Below, piece after piece: positions 20,764 to 30,572 of a stretch of DNA of 64,000 bases. Location: positions 186,001 through 250,000 of the forward strand of contig JACONQ010000009.1 of assembly GCA_014281115.1 (NCBI GenBank), written 5' to 3'. The number at the start of each line of letters is the position of its first letter. The stretch's first letter is position 1. Under the pieces are notes generated by a model. The model was not told the origin of the DNA, made no database searches, and was given only the letters and a program-made list of their open reading frames with translations. The stretch comes from Laburnicola sp. R22_1. Taxonomy: Eukaryota > Ascomycota > Dothideomycetes > Pleosporales > Didymosphaeriaceae. A program made the position numbers and the translations under genes.

Positions 20764-20975
20764 TAACACTAAATAACAACTACTAATTACCTAATTAGGA
20801 AGGAGCTTAGCACATACAGCTTATAGAGAGCTTTTTAGGCTATACTATAGTTATAGGGTGTAATTTAGCATTTCTAGTGGCTCCTATACGCACGTAAGGC
20901 CCATACAAGCCGTAGCGTAGAGCAATAAGGGTCAACCGTACCGTACTACGCTACGTTGGCAACGCTGCCCCACCC

Positions 20976-21126
20976 CGCCTTACAAATTCTCTAACAAACC
21001 ACACCACACCAAAAAAATCCAATACTAATCAACCAGCGTTCAGTCCCCACACACCTCCATGTACACTCACTCTCCCCCATCCCAGATACCCCCGTCATGC
21101 CCAAGAAGCGCGTCTTCCATGCCCGC
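20976..21126. other. short intergenic after hAT-2
   Basis: C/A-rich spacer between the target duplication of hAT-2 and the small Cys-rich frame. No feature is seen. Confidence 0.3.
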
Positions 21127-21327
21127 TTAAATCCCAGCAATCCCAGCCTTGCTACGCGCATCCGGGTCCCCATCTATCGTCTTTTGCGAGTGCGATCTTG
21201 GTTCTTGCTGGGGTGGAGGAGCAGCCTTGGCTGGGTTTTGCTGAGGCGGAGAGGGGGGTTGTGCGCGGTTGTGGCGGGGGATGATGAGTTTTCTGGGGGG
21301 ACCGAAGATGCAGCGGCAGCAGCCCAT
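21127..21327 (-). CDS. possible small protein with MGCCRC N-terminus
   Basis: Within a longer minus-strand frame, ATG at 21327 sits in a CCCATGG context and gives 66 residues: MGCCRCIFGPPRKL followed by a Pro/Gln-rich, hydrophilic tail. MGCC(x)C resembles N-terminal myristoylation plus palmitoylation signals, which would place the product at membranes; this is inference from motif only. Upstream of this ATG the frame runs through a 12-bp tandem repeat that encodes NFYI units, which is unlikely to be coding. There is no homology I can name, so the gene is tentative. Confidence 0.3.
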   Translation of the reverse strand: MGCCRCIFGPPRKLIIPRHNRAQPPSPPQQNPAKAAPPPQQEPRSHSQKTIDGDPDARSKAGIAGI

Positions 21328-21429
21328 GGGTTTGGGATGGGTGGAGTTTGGAGAAGGGAGGTGGAGTTTTACGGGTGTGGGTCGAAAATGAGGGTGGTGA
21401 GTGCGCTGTAGTAGGTGGGAAGAGTTGTA

Positions 21430-21501
21430 GTTGATGTAGAAGTTGATGTAGAAGTTGATGTAGAAGTTGATGTAGAAGTTGATGTAGAAGTTGATGTAGT
21501 A
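21430..21501. repeat. 12-bp tandem repeat, about 6 units
   Basis: GTTGATGTAGAA is repeated five times perfectly, followed by a sixth unit changed to GTTGATGTAGTA. It is a minisatellite whose unit is a multiple of three, so it leaves reading frames open by chance. Confidence 0.93.
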
Positions 21502-21553
21502 GAAGGTGTATGAAATTGAGGTTTTATAGCCGGAGTCTAACATTCATCAAGAC

Positions 21554-21807
21554 TGAGGGAGTGATACGTTGATTATGCGCCTGAATGAGAGACTGATGAA
21601 TGTACGTATATTCAACTCTGTATGAAATGAAGCCAGCAGTCTGCATGCTAATTGAATGATCGATGATTGACTTCAGGGTGTGAGGGAGTGACCCGTCGAT
21701 TATTTGGTTGAATAAGACATTGTTGAATGTAGGCATAGTTAACACTGTATGATACGAAGCAACTAGTCTGTATGCTAATTGAATCATCGCTGATTGACTT
21801 TGGGGTG
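21554..21807. repeat. diverged tandem duplication, 2 x 127 bp
   Basis: Unit A (21554-21680) and unit B (21681-21807) both begin TGAGGGAGTGA and end with GATTGACTT, two variable bases and GGGTG. They share ATGCTAATTGAAT and further blocks in the same order. They are equal in length and differ mostly by transitions. There is no coding frame across them. Confidence 0.85.
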
Positions 21808-21983
21808 TGATTAGATGCTGCCTCAGTGTGGAGTGTTGATGTGTGCCATTGCGATAGTCATCTTATTCGAATAGTCACATAAACGGTGACGCTTTAGGCA
21901 TGTAGTATACACACACCCGTCGCGCACATTCAATTTCGTAAAATGCAGTCCCTTTTCTCCCATACTCACACCGAACGCAACAC
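21808..21983. other. short intergenic
   Basis: Spacer between the 127-bp repeats and the 3' end of the DUF2237-like gene. It contains an ACACACACCC run and nothing else that I recognise. Confidence 0.3.
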
Positions 21984-22614
21984 CTACGCTTTCGGCTCCT
22001 TGCCCCCAATCTCACCACTCTGCCTCATAGCCCCACTCGTCTTATCCCTCGGCCAAATAACGCCTGTATCATTATCCTGCTCCGCCTTCCACTTCTGCAG
22101 CGTGTCCATCTCAACACTCTTCAACGCCGCCTCGTGCGTACACTCAAGCTTCACCCTCGGCGCATCCTGCATGCCGCTGTCCACTGCTTGCTTCCACGTC
22201 CCGGCTTCGATGCAGTACCGCGATCCGGGGCCGACGCCCTGAGCACGTAGGTCGAGTCCGTTCTTGGAGGATAAGTCGAGGAAGGCGTTGGTGAGGGTCG
22301 CGGCGATGGGGGAGCGCTCGTTGCAGAAGCCGGGTTTTACGGAGGAGGGGAGGTTGGATGGGCTGGATTGGGGAGAGGATAGTTGGGCGAGGGGCTTTTG
22401 GAAGACTGGGATTTTATTAGTTTGGGAGGGTCATGCTTGCATTGCTGGCACTCATCGATCTTGGGCCGCCGAGAAGTACCAAGCTTCGACGATTTGGCTT
22501 CGAAGGCTTCGCGGTATCACTTGCTTTCCCGGCATTCGGGCCGGCAGAGGGATTCTGCCACTGACCATTTTTCTGCTTTACGTCTATCGCGTTCTGCTTG
22601 TGTTTGCTCGACAT
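21984..22614 (-). CDS. DUF2237-like protein (5' structure uncertain)
   Basis: The 3' exon (about 22405 down to 21984) reads QKPLAQLSSPQSSPSNLPSS, then a block KPGFCNERSPIAATLTNAFL, GPGSRYCIEAGTWKQAVDSG and APRVKLECTHEAALKSVEM. The last block matches the DUF2237 pattern (APRV.LEATHE.AL..V.L) found in bacterial and fungal proteins of unknown function. A minus-strand ATG at 22614 opens MSSKHKQNAIDVKQKNGQWQ, which may be the first exon. Between the two lies a plausible intron end, CAAACTAATAAAATCCCAG (acceptor at 22406). However, the best donor (GTACTT at 22479) leaves the phases mismatched, so the exact 5' model is unresolved. The protein is short, hydrophilic and probably cytosolic. Confidence 0.5.
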
Positions 22615-23343
22615 GTTTTCTCGATCTTCCCTTTCGGAGTTTCGGAATAGCGTTGGAATACTTTTCAGGTGATCCAAACAACTATATAAATAGGGAAAAA
22701 TAAAGAAATTCAGCTCTTTTGAACAGATTTGTATTGGCAGCTTACCCCCAATGGCCAATGTAGTCCTGATAGCGTCACGATGCGGTCCTGACGTCAGGAA
22801 GAAAGTCGTGAGGACGCCTTCGCTTCCTCGCCATAATTCCATGGCGTCGCAATCTCTTCTCATTCTGCCACAGAACCCGCTGTGAGCGGCTGCAGCGTAA
22901 TACAAGTCGAGCGAGAGAATTGGAGATGGCATGGAGTTGTGCATGTGCCCAGGTGTGTTTGCACATCCCCGGCCACGTTCAGGGACCATCGCCACCAATC
23001 CCGAAACGGTAAGCGCGATTGATGCGGCTCTATCCGCGGACGATTTATCCACCTGCGTCATCGGGTACCCCCTAGACAGTACACAAGCACTTCGTCCCAC
23101 GGCTTATGCAACAAGAGGTACCAAGCTCTGCTCAAACACCATCCTTATACAGGCACAGAGTGTCTTTTCATTTACAAAATGATCAGTGAATTGCCGCAGC
23201 TAACCACATCATGTAACGCGAATACAAATTGTAATGACATGGCCGCTGCGTAACCCCGGCGTTAGCTACCTGACGTAGAATTATTATTACGCCCACACAT
23301 TCGATTATATAATATTGGCAACATTGGCACGGCTGGGCTTGAC
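22615..23343. other. intergenic, divergent promoters
   Basis: About 0.73 kb between the leftward DUF2237-like gene and the rightward transporter. A 227-codon minus frame extends from here into the gene, but I see no family motif in its upstream part. A candidate mini-exon ATGGCCGCTGC at 23239-23249, followed by GTAACC, could supply the missing start of the transporter. Confidence 0.35.
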
Positions 23344-24738
23344 TTGAGAGGCGGCTCTTCCATTCCGGACCTCCACTTCCTCGACGAAACGGCCATTCAT
23401 CCCCGGAGGCGACTCAAAGACAGCTCCGCCTCGAGCGGCACACTGAACCCTCTACGACGGCTCAACCACAGTCGACCGCGAAAGCCGATTCCCTTTCACC
23501 ACCGCCTCAACCACTTCACATGGGGATGGTTCGAGTGCACCATGTCCACGGGCGCCATGGCCACGCTGCTCGGCCAGCAGCCCTTCAGCTTCCACGGGCT
23601 CAAGACCATTGGGAAAATCTTCTTCATCCTGGACCTGCTTCTGTTCGTTACCTTTTGCGTTTGCATAACGTATCGCTTCATTCGCAACCACCCCGGCGCG
23701 CTATCCCTTAGCTTGCACCATCCGCATGGGAGCTTCTTCTCCGGCACGTTCTGGGTCAGCATAGCATTGATACTGTATTGCACGCAGCAATACGGCGCTC
23801 CCTCTTGTGGGCCATGGCTGGTCAAGGCACTCGAAGTTTGTTTCTGGATGTACGCTGCCTGCGCCATACTCGTCGCCGTATTCCAGTACCACGTCATTTT
23901 CGATACGGAAAATCTACCCGTCATGGACGCTTTGCCATCTTGGATCCTTCCCCTTTATCCGTTCATCGTGCTGGGACCGCTGGCCGCTGTACTCGAGTAT
24001 AGCCAACCGCAGACAAGCGCGCTGCCCATCATAATCGGCGGCCTTTGCCTTTGTTTCCAAGGTCTGGGCTGGAGCGTCGCATTGATCATGCACACCATCT
24101 ACGTGACGCGCCTCATAAACAGCGAGTTGCCGGAGCCGAGCAAAAGGCCGGCTATATACGTCGCCGTCGGCCCTGCAGGTAAGTTTTCCTCCCAACCATT
24201 GCAACCCGTATTACATTTTGACACTAACCGTCTTCAAGCATACACGGCAAACACGCTCATCGCACTAGGCGCGCAAGCCCCCAAAGTCATCCCCCCAGAC
24301 TTCCTAGGCATCCACTCCCTCCCCGTCGGCGACGTCTGGAAAGCCATCGGCGTGCCCACAGGCATCTTCCTCTGGCTCCTCGACTTCTGGTTCAGCGCAC
24401 TATCCACCGTGTCCGTTCTCGGGGTCTGGAAGCACATGCACTTCACGCTCAATTAGTGGGCAATTATATTTCCCAATGTCGGATTGACCATTGCGCTCAT
24501 CCAGATCGCCAACGTGCTCGACAGCGACGGCATCAAGGGCGTTTGCTCGGCCATGATGATAATCCTGGTCATTCTATGGATCTTCGTCGCGGTGATGAAT
24601 GTAATGGCGGTGTGGAAAGGCGAGGTGCTTTGGACGGGCATGGATGAGGATATGGAGGATATTGAGGGCCATGGGCATGATGAAGAGGAGGGGGGGGAGA
24701 GGGAGATGCGGCCGGAGAGGCATGGTCGTCCTATATGA
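23344..24738 (+). pseudogene. TDT-family (Mae1/Ssu1/SLAC1-like) transporter with one in-frame TAG
   Basis: Exons 23344-24178 and 24239-24738 (intron GTAAGT...CACTAAC...CAAG, 60 bp). The hallmark RLNHFTWGWFECTMSTGAMA is the start of the tellurite-resistance/dicarboxylate transporter fold, which exports C4-dicarboxylates (Mae1) or sulfite (Ssu1). About ten hydrophobic helices follow. At 24454-24456 the codon TAG interrupts FTLN-stop-WAIIFPNVGLTIALIQ. The frame then continues for 94 codons through the last two helices to an acidic His-rich tail. Trp is expected at this place in the family, so TGG to TAG is the simplest change. No in-frame ATG precedes the domain; the frame opens at a TTG. The first exon may lie upstream (23239-23249 is a candidate), or the start may be lost. 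It could be a recent pseudogene, a sequence error, or a gene rescued by UAG-to-UGG mRNA editing. Confidence 0.7.
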
Positions 24739-25909
24739 TTGAGTGCGTGCCTGTTGGTTTAATCCTGGATCCCACCTTAAGGGCTTAATTTTACTTGTGT
24801 TAATTAGAACTTAATATAGTAGGTAACACTAATATAGCTCTAATATAAGTTAGTCCTATAATAGGTAGAGCAGCGCAATCTACAAAAGACGAAGTTGCAC
24901 ACCTACAGAAGGACTGAACAGACCAGCTTGGAAAACAACTCTGCCTAGAGAAACCAATACCCTCACGCATGCATACCGCGTCAAGCATAACACTTGGAAG
25001 AGTATAGGACAATGTTATAAAGAAGAGCCTTACAAAGAACAGCCTTACATAGAAAAGCATTGCATACCCAGATTAATCACACATATATAAACACACACAA
25101 AGCCCAACATGCTCCTCAGTATCTCCTATCCGTCATCATAGTATACGTATACTCACCCCCCTCTCTAAAACTCTCCCCCACACACACACACCATTCTAAC
25201 CATAGCATAGCATAGCATAGCATAGTAGCACAGCCTACCACAACCTACATACCAATATAAATCACCTCTCCATCTACACAGCACTCACATTCATCGCATT
25301 CATTGCACGTAAGATAGTCTAACGGCTAACAGGTAAGTAACCCAACCCAACCCTAAATCAATCGATCAACACCACGTACCACCAACCATCACAATCACAC
25401 GGGTACAACGCCAACATCCGACCCCGAACACCTTTCCTTCCATCGTCTCATACCTAACCTGCCTTCCACTTCCACATGTATATTCAATATTTGCCCAGGT
25501 GTACGCACGCATCCGCACCACCACGTCCCGACGCGACGACACGTCGGAGACTCGGACCGCCGACGCGCCGACATGGATGACTTGAGTCTTCAACAACAAC
25601 ACATGCAGCAAGGAAACAGTCACACGAGCCCGAGAACAAGTCACGAAACGAAACGCACCTCATGCAACAACGGCAAGTTCTCGGACCGATACAGGGTGGA
25701 ATGTTCATCGATAGGTAGCCTAGTCTAGCCCACCCAGCCTATCCCGTGAATGCCACGGTAGTGAAGCCAGCCAGCCAGCCAGCCAGACAGACCCCACAAC
25801 ATGCGTGACACGATGCAACCACTGCACAAACCAGCCGGAGCAATACCACACCCACACCACCCATCAACACCACCACCCTCCACAGCACATACACATACGC
25901 CAACTTCCA
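24739..25909. other. intergenic, repeat-rich
   Basis: About 1.2 kb of A/C-rich DNA between convergent genes. It holds a CATAG pentanucleotide run near 25202-25226 (about five units), a CACACACACA stretch near 25180, and a CCAG run near 25770-25785. Frames seen on the minus strand are not supported by motifs. Confidence 0.5.
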
Positions 25910-28328
25910 TCAACCCCTCAGCTTCTCCCTAATCTCCCCAACCACATTCCTCACCCTCACCTCCCCAACCTTCCCCTCCGCCCTCTCCACCGCCCCCCCC
26001 AACTGCAAAATATCCCTCCCGGCCTCGCAAAAGTCGCTCCCCAAACACAACAGCGTCCCCGCCGCCACCAGCGCCCTATACACCGCCTCGGCATCCGTCG
26101 CGCAGCCCAGTATCCTATTCAAATCATCCAGCAACGAAAGCACGCGATCCGCATTATTCTCCCCCGTCAGAAGCACCGAGTAGTTGATATAAAGCGTCGT
26201 AACAGCGACGATGAGATTGCGGTTCGCCGACGTGACAAACGGCGCTACCAAGTCGTGCAGCTGGTCGAAATGCTCGTTTGCGACGGCCCGACCTATATCC
26301 GTCTTGAATAAATTAGCTAGCGTTCGGACGGCCATCATGGTGTTATTGAGGGGTGCTGTGGGTGCGAAAATGCCTGATGAGGCGAGCCGCTGGAGGATAT
26401 TTAGTTCTGTGACGAGGTAAGTGGCTGGCTCTTCGGCGGCAAACAAAAGGCGCAGGAGATCAAGGCCTGGGAGGCGCTTGTCCTGCGGCCATTCGGTTGC
26501 GGCCTTGACGATGAGATCCACGGCTGCAGTGTCCACCTCTTTGACGCTGCCCTTCTCCATGAGAGACACGGCCGTATTTAGTTGATCTATGTCCGAGGGA
26601 TTCATGGATAGCCCCTTGTTCCCCTCATTGATCAGGCCTTGGTTGAATTCTTGTAATTTCTTGAAGATTGGTTTATGGTTGGCGGTCAAGATATCGAGAT
26701 ACTCTTTCTGGGGAAGAATTTTCGCCTTCGGTGCAGGCTGCGATGGTGTGGGTGCCGCCGTGGCATCACCAGGACGATATCGGGCCCCTGTTCCCCATGG
26801 GTCCGAGTCACCCTGCGGGGCTGATTGTCCCAATGTTTGGCCCTGTGTGTTTTGCACGATAAAATTCGTAACCTGGTCTAGATAGGTGAGGGGCAGCTTA
26901 TTATCTTCGCAGAACTTCCGAGCCACCTCGTAGGGGTTCTGTGACACATTGTAAGGTAGCTTGAGTGGAGGTTTTCCCTCTTCAATATCCACATCAAAGA
27001 CATAGTCGTATTCCTTGCCATTGTGTGAGATTTTCCGGCCACTGCTACCAGCCTGGTCGACAACAGTGCCCACGCTGACCCACTGGCTCGCAGGCACAGA
27101 CCATTGATACGCAGTGACGTTGCCGTTCGTTTCGAGAATCATCTGCACCTGTCCTTCCTTTGTGCCTGACTTTTGCGTGAGGAACTCGGGGCCGGGCAGC
27201 TGCTCCTTGTTGATGTTTCCCACTTGCTGCTGGGGTATCGAAGAGGATTTGACATCGTCGTTGAACTGTTCAATGGCAGCAGCGTCAGCGTACCGCTCTG
27301 GCTCGCGAGTGAAGATGCGGACTATGCGGTCGCTGGCCCCCGTCACAAAGTCGCCGTTCTCGGAGCAGACAGCCACTGTCCAAACTGAGATGGCAGGGTG
27401 GGTGATGGTCTGTATGCACTGCTGGTTCTCCCATACGCGCACTGTGCGATCCTCCCCCGAGCTCACTAGCCGTCCGTCTGGCAGAGCGGCCAGAGAGTAT
27501 ATGAAGTTGTCGTGACCATGCAGCTGGCTGACTTGGCGGCCGTCCAAGGTCCACAGCCGGACGACGGCATCGTTGCCCGCCGAAGCAAAATGGGCCCCCG
27601 AGGGGTGGTTCGGGGGTAGCCTGCACAAAGCGCGCACCACGTCGCCGGTCTGCATGGAGCGAATGAGCTTGCCCGTGGGCTGGAATATGCGGATCTGCTG
27701 GTCGGCGCAACCTACAGTAACCAATCAGCGGAGCCCGAGCCCGAGCACAGAGAAATGGAAATACCCGTTATGATGGTGGCAGCATCATAGGAGAGCACAG
27801 CCCACACCGACGCAGTATGGCCCTCGAGCAGGGTAGAGGCGTCCCCCCACTTGCCCACCTGCCACACGCGGGCGTCGGTGTCCCAGCTGCCGCTTATGAT
27901 CAGCTTGCCGTCCTGGCTGGCATCGAGCGCGCACACATTGGATCCGTGGCCCAGCAGCAGCGCATCCGCATTGTCGTCGAGCGCTTTGCTGGGCCGCCGC
28001 ACGTCGATGATCTGGTCCTTCCCGCTCGACACGATGAGGCCCTCGGGGAACTCGGCCGTCGGCGGCACAATGGCCAGCGAGTTGACGAAGTCCTTGCCGT
28101 GCGTCTTGATGGTGCTGTCATAGACGGGCGGCTTCTGCGACTGGAGCGCCCACAGCCGCACGGTGAAGTCTCTCGACGCAGACACGACGGTGCCGGGGCT
28201 GGGAAAGGCGACGCTGCGGACCTAGATGCCATCAGTCTTGCCCGTCTCAGCGCTGAATAGCTCGGGGGCGGGGGACGCACGTCGTCTTCGTGGCCTCGCA
28301 GCACGGCGGACAGCTTGTAGTCGGCCAT
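25910..28328 (-). CDS. doa1: Doa1/Ufd3/Lub1 (PLAA) WD40-PFU-PUL protein
   Basis: Three exons, 28328-28281, 28221-27765 and 27711-25910, give 768 aa with all phases matching. The start MADYKLSAVLRGHEDD begins a WD40 propeller; repeats with GH...W(D/E) endings fill residues 1-300 (VNSLAIV, ISGSWDTDARVWQ, LVSSGEDRTVRVWE). The PFU ubiquitin-binding domain follows at about 355-465, with YDYVFDVDIEEGKPPLKLPY and LPLTYLDQVTNFI. The PUL domain, which binds the C-terminus of Cdc48/p97, occupies about 510-768 and starts PQKEYLDILTANHKP. In yeast and animals this protein works with Cdc48 in ubiquitin turnover, ER- and mitochondria-associated degradation and ribosome quality pathways; that role is taken from the family. 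The length (715-795 aa is usual) and the domain order are complete. It was probably inherited vertically. Confidence 0.96.
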
Positions 28329-29254
28329 GGGTGCGCGGGGCGAATCTGCGCTGCGCTGCGCGCGTGGCGGGGCTGTATAAGGGAAGCTGGGCGCGGTGGG
28401 AGACGCTAGCGTAGCTAGCAGTGCAGTGTGCAGTGCGAGAGACGAGGGCGCCCAGGCAGGGACCGTGACGGCGTGGTGTAGGGGCAAGGAGCAGCCGCGG
28501 ACACGTGCATGGCCAGAAGGGCTTGTTCTTTTTGCCTTGTGTGGACATCTTTGTCCTTCGCTGTTCGAGCCATCGCGTGGGTCCTCAGCCCTACACGTCC
28601 CGCCCCCCACCGTTCGCTACCTTCGCCTCGCTGTCACCGACCTGCTTGCTTCGGCAGAGCACGTGTCGGCCTCGTCTAGGTCCTCTCCGATCGTTGTAGT
28701 CCACTAAAACACCAAATTAAAAGAGGCCTACTGTAGCCATCGCAACTGGCCCAGGTTGCGCGTCAGCTTGGCGTGCGGGTTTGTGGCGATATGGACCCGT
28801 GACTGGCAAATGGCCTAGATTTGCATTTCCCATGCATTGTCAGGTGCATTTCTCGAGAAAGCTTCGTCTCCAATAACGCGAAAGACGACCCCTCTTGACC
28901 CTTCCCAATCAGCACATGACCACTTTGTGTAATGAGGCAACCAGACATACGGATAGTCTGTTAGCCTGTCGCATATCTGGACCCCGCTTATTGGCACCCA
29001 CGCTTCGGTCACCGCTTCGGTGATTACAAACGCCGTCCACAACTATTGCGCGCACTGAACGGCCGACAACTACGTCCCTAACAGTAGCGTGGCTCAGCAC
29101 CTGGCTATTGATGATTATAAGTGTCGCCCCGTGCGCTTCTCTCTCTGCAGTCCAAGGGGTGTCTGCTAAAATCAATACAAAAGGCTTCTAAGTGCCTCCT
29201 CATCTCCGCCGGCAGACTACTCCTTTCATAACCATACCACAACGCCAAGCAGTC
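28329..29254. other. intergenic, divergent promoters of doa1 and the BTB gene
   Basis: About 0.9 kb, GC-rich next to doa1. Overlapping frames on both strands are shadows of the high GC content. No defined regulatory motif is claimed. Confidence 0.4.
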
Positions 29255-30572
29255 ATGTCGATGGAATCACCAACTTTCGAACTCCTCTCCGCGCTGGCAT
29301 CGTATGTGCAATCTTTCCATACATGAAAATTGCTAAGTCGTCCAAGCATGTTCGAATCCGGAAAGTTCTCAGACTTGACCGTCGTTTGTGGCAACCAAAG
29401 ATACCCCGTTCATCGCGCTCTGCTCGCCTCGCGGTCGGCCTTTTTCGAGGGAGCTTGCCGCAACCCCTTCCGAGAGTCAGAAAGTGGAGTCATCGATCTG
29501 TCTGAAGATGACCCAGAAGCGGTAGAACACATGCTACACTGTAAGCATAGTGCACTTCCCTACTGGAGCCTAGAACTAATTGACCCTGTATCAGACTTCT
29601 ACTATCTCGACTACCTGAACAAACCGCTCTGGCGGCGCTCACCACGGCCGCCTCGGTCTGTGTCGTCACCTCGGCCAACACAAAAGCTTAACCTAGCTCT
29701 GGTTGATGATCCGCTTCTCGCCACAGCCTCTGCAGCAGGGACAGCGGCTGTGACGACGCCACTGGAACAACCAGAGGACCAGAGGACAGTAGATGTGCCG
29801 ACAAAACTTCCTGACACGCCCATGATGGATCAATCTATCGACGAGACCTCTGACTATGCGTTGGCTGAGCCAAAAGCTGCCGCCGAAACCCCGCGTCTTG
29901 TCACCCATGCCAAGGTCTATGCAATTGCAGACAAGTAAGTCGATTTTCCTCAGTAATATCTGTCATTTTGCCCACTACGCTCCTTTTCACCTCATCTTCG
30001 TGTTCACTCGCCAGTTGGTCGCACGTTGCGCTAGGCGGTGGACGCAAACCGCCGACGCCGCGATGTATGGGTCCGCGCATCGGCATCGGAACAACGCCTG
30101 GGTCCGATAACTACAAATTCGCACCTCTGAAACTTGGTCTTTCGCTGTCCTCGCTCGACCAGTGCGTCATCAGCCCCTAATCTCCTTCGCCTTCTATCTG
30201 CGGCTGGGACACAACCTCTGGAATTTTAGACGATGATTGAAACCCTCAACCTATCATCCGTGCCACAATTGAAGGAATTACACTGACACCAATCTCAGAT
30301 ATGGTATTGTCGGCCTAAAAGGTCTTGCGCGCGAGAAGTTCGCAAGTCAGATCGAGATACACATCAACAGTGAAGAGTTACCAGAGGCTCTTCAAGAGGC
30401 CTACGAGTCCACCGTTGACACCGATCGAGGACTCCGGGATATCATTGTCCAGGCTTTCCGTTCGCACCCAGACCTCTCGCATCGCAAGGACGTGGAACTT
30501 GCAATTCGAGAGACGCCTGGTCTAGCATTCGAACTTTATAGATTGGCCAGCGGACTGCCGATTCCTTCTTGA
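29255..30572 (+). CDS. BTB/POZ domain protein, second copy
   Basis: Four exons, 29255-29301, 29347-29540, 29595-29934 and 30299-30572, give 284 aa in phase. Exon 1 reads MSMESPTFELLSALAS. The BTB domain spans about residues 16-85: MFESGKFSDLTVVCGNQRYP, then VHRALLASRSAFFEGAC, then the YFYYLDY helix whose codons are joined by intron 2. A variable Ser/Pro/Glu-rich linker follows. The C-terminal part KVYAIADKYGIVGLKGLARE, then KF, is typical of the BACK-like end of fungal BTB proteins. Intron 3 is unusually long for this window (364 bp). A role as a substrate adaptor of Cul3 ligases is a family-level inference. The layout matches the BTB gene at 1635, but the two sequences are divergent. Confidence 0.83.

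Larger units (their letters stand above)
16819..20967. mobile_element. hAT-type element (hAT-2) hosting two pogo/Fot1 insertions
   Basis: The element's outer ends are inverted repeats: CAGCGTTGCCAACGTA (16 bp perfect), then diverged GTACTACG-type sequence. They are flanked by a perfect 8-bp direct repeat CCCCACCC at 16811-16818 and 20968-20975. CAG termini with an 8-bp duplication mark a hAT-family element. Without the two nested transposons its own DNA is only about 450 bp, so it was a MITE-sized, non-autonomous element. It shares the block CCTAATTAGGAAGGAG (20790-20805) and TACGG-rich ends with hAT-1 at 10321-11065, so the two are probably related. No hAT transposase is present. Confidence 0.8.

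Noticed and set aside
22417..23100. 227-codon minus-strand frame as one protein
   Set aside because: Its upstream two thirds show no domain and probably lie in promoter or leader. Only the part from 22614 is used as a possible first exon of the DUF2237-like gene.
25805..26311. 168-codon plus-strand frame at the end of doa1
   Set aside because: Pro/His/Gln-rich antisense of the PUL domain and a CACA-rich tail. Not a gene.
27817..28260. 147-codon plus-strand frame opposite doa1 exon 2
   Set aside because: Shadow of WD40 coding sequence with high GC.
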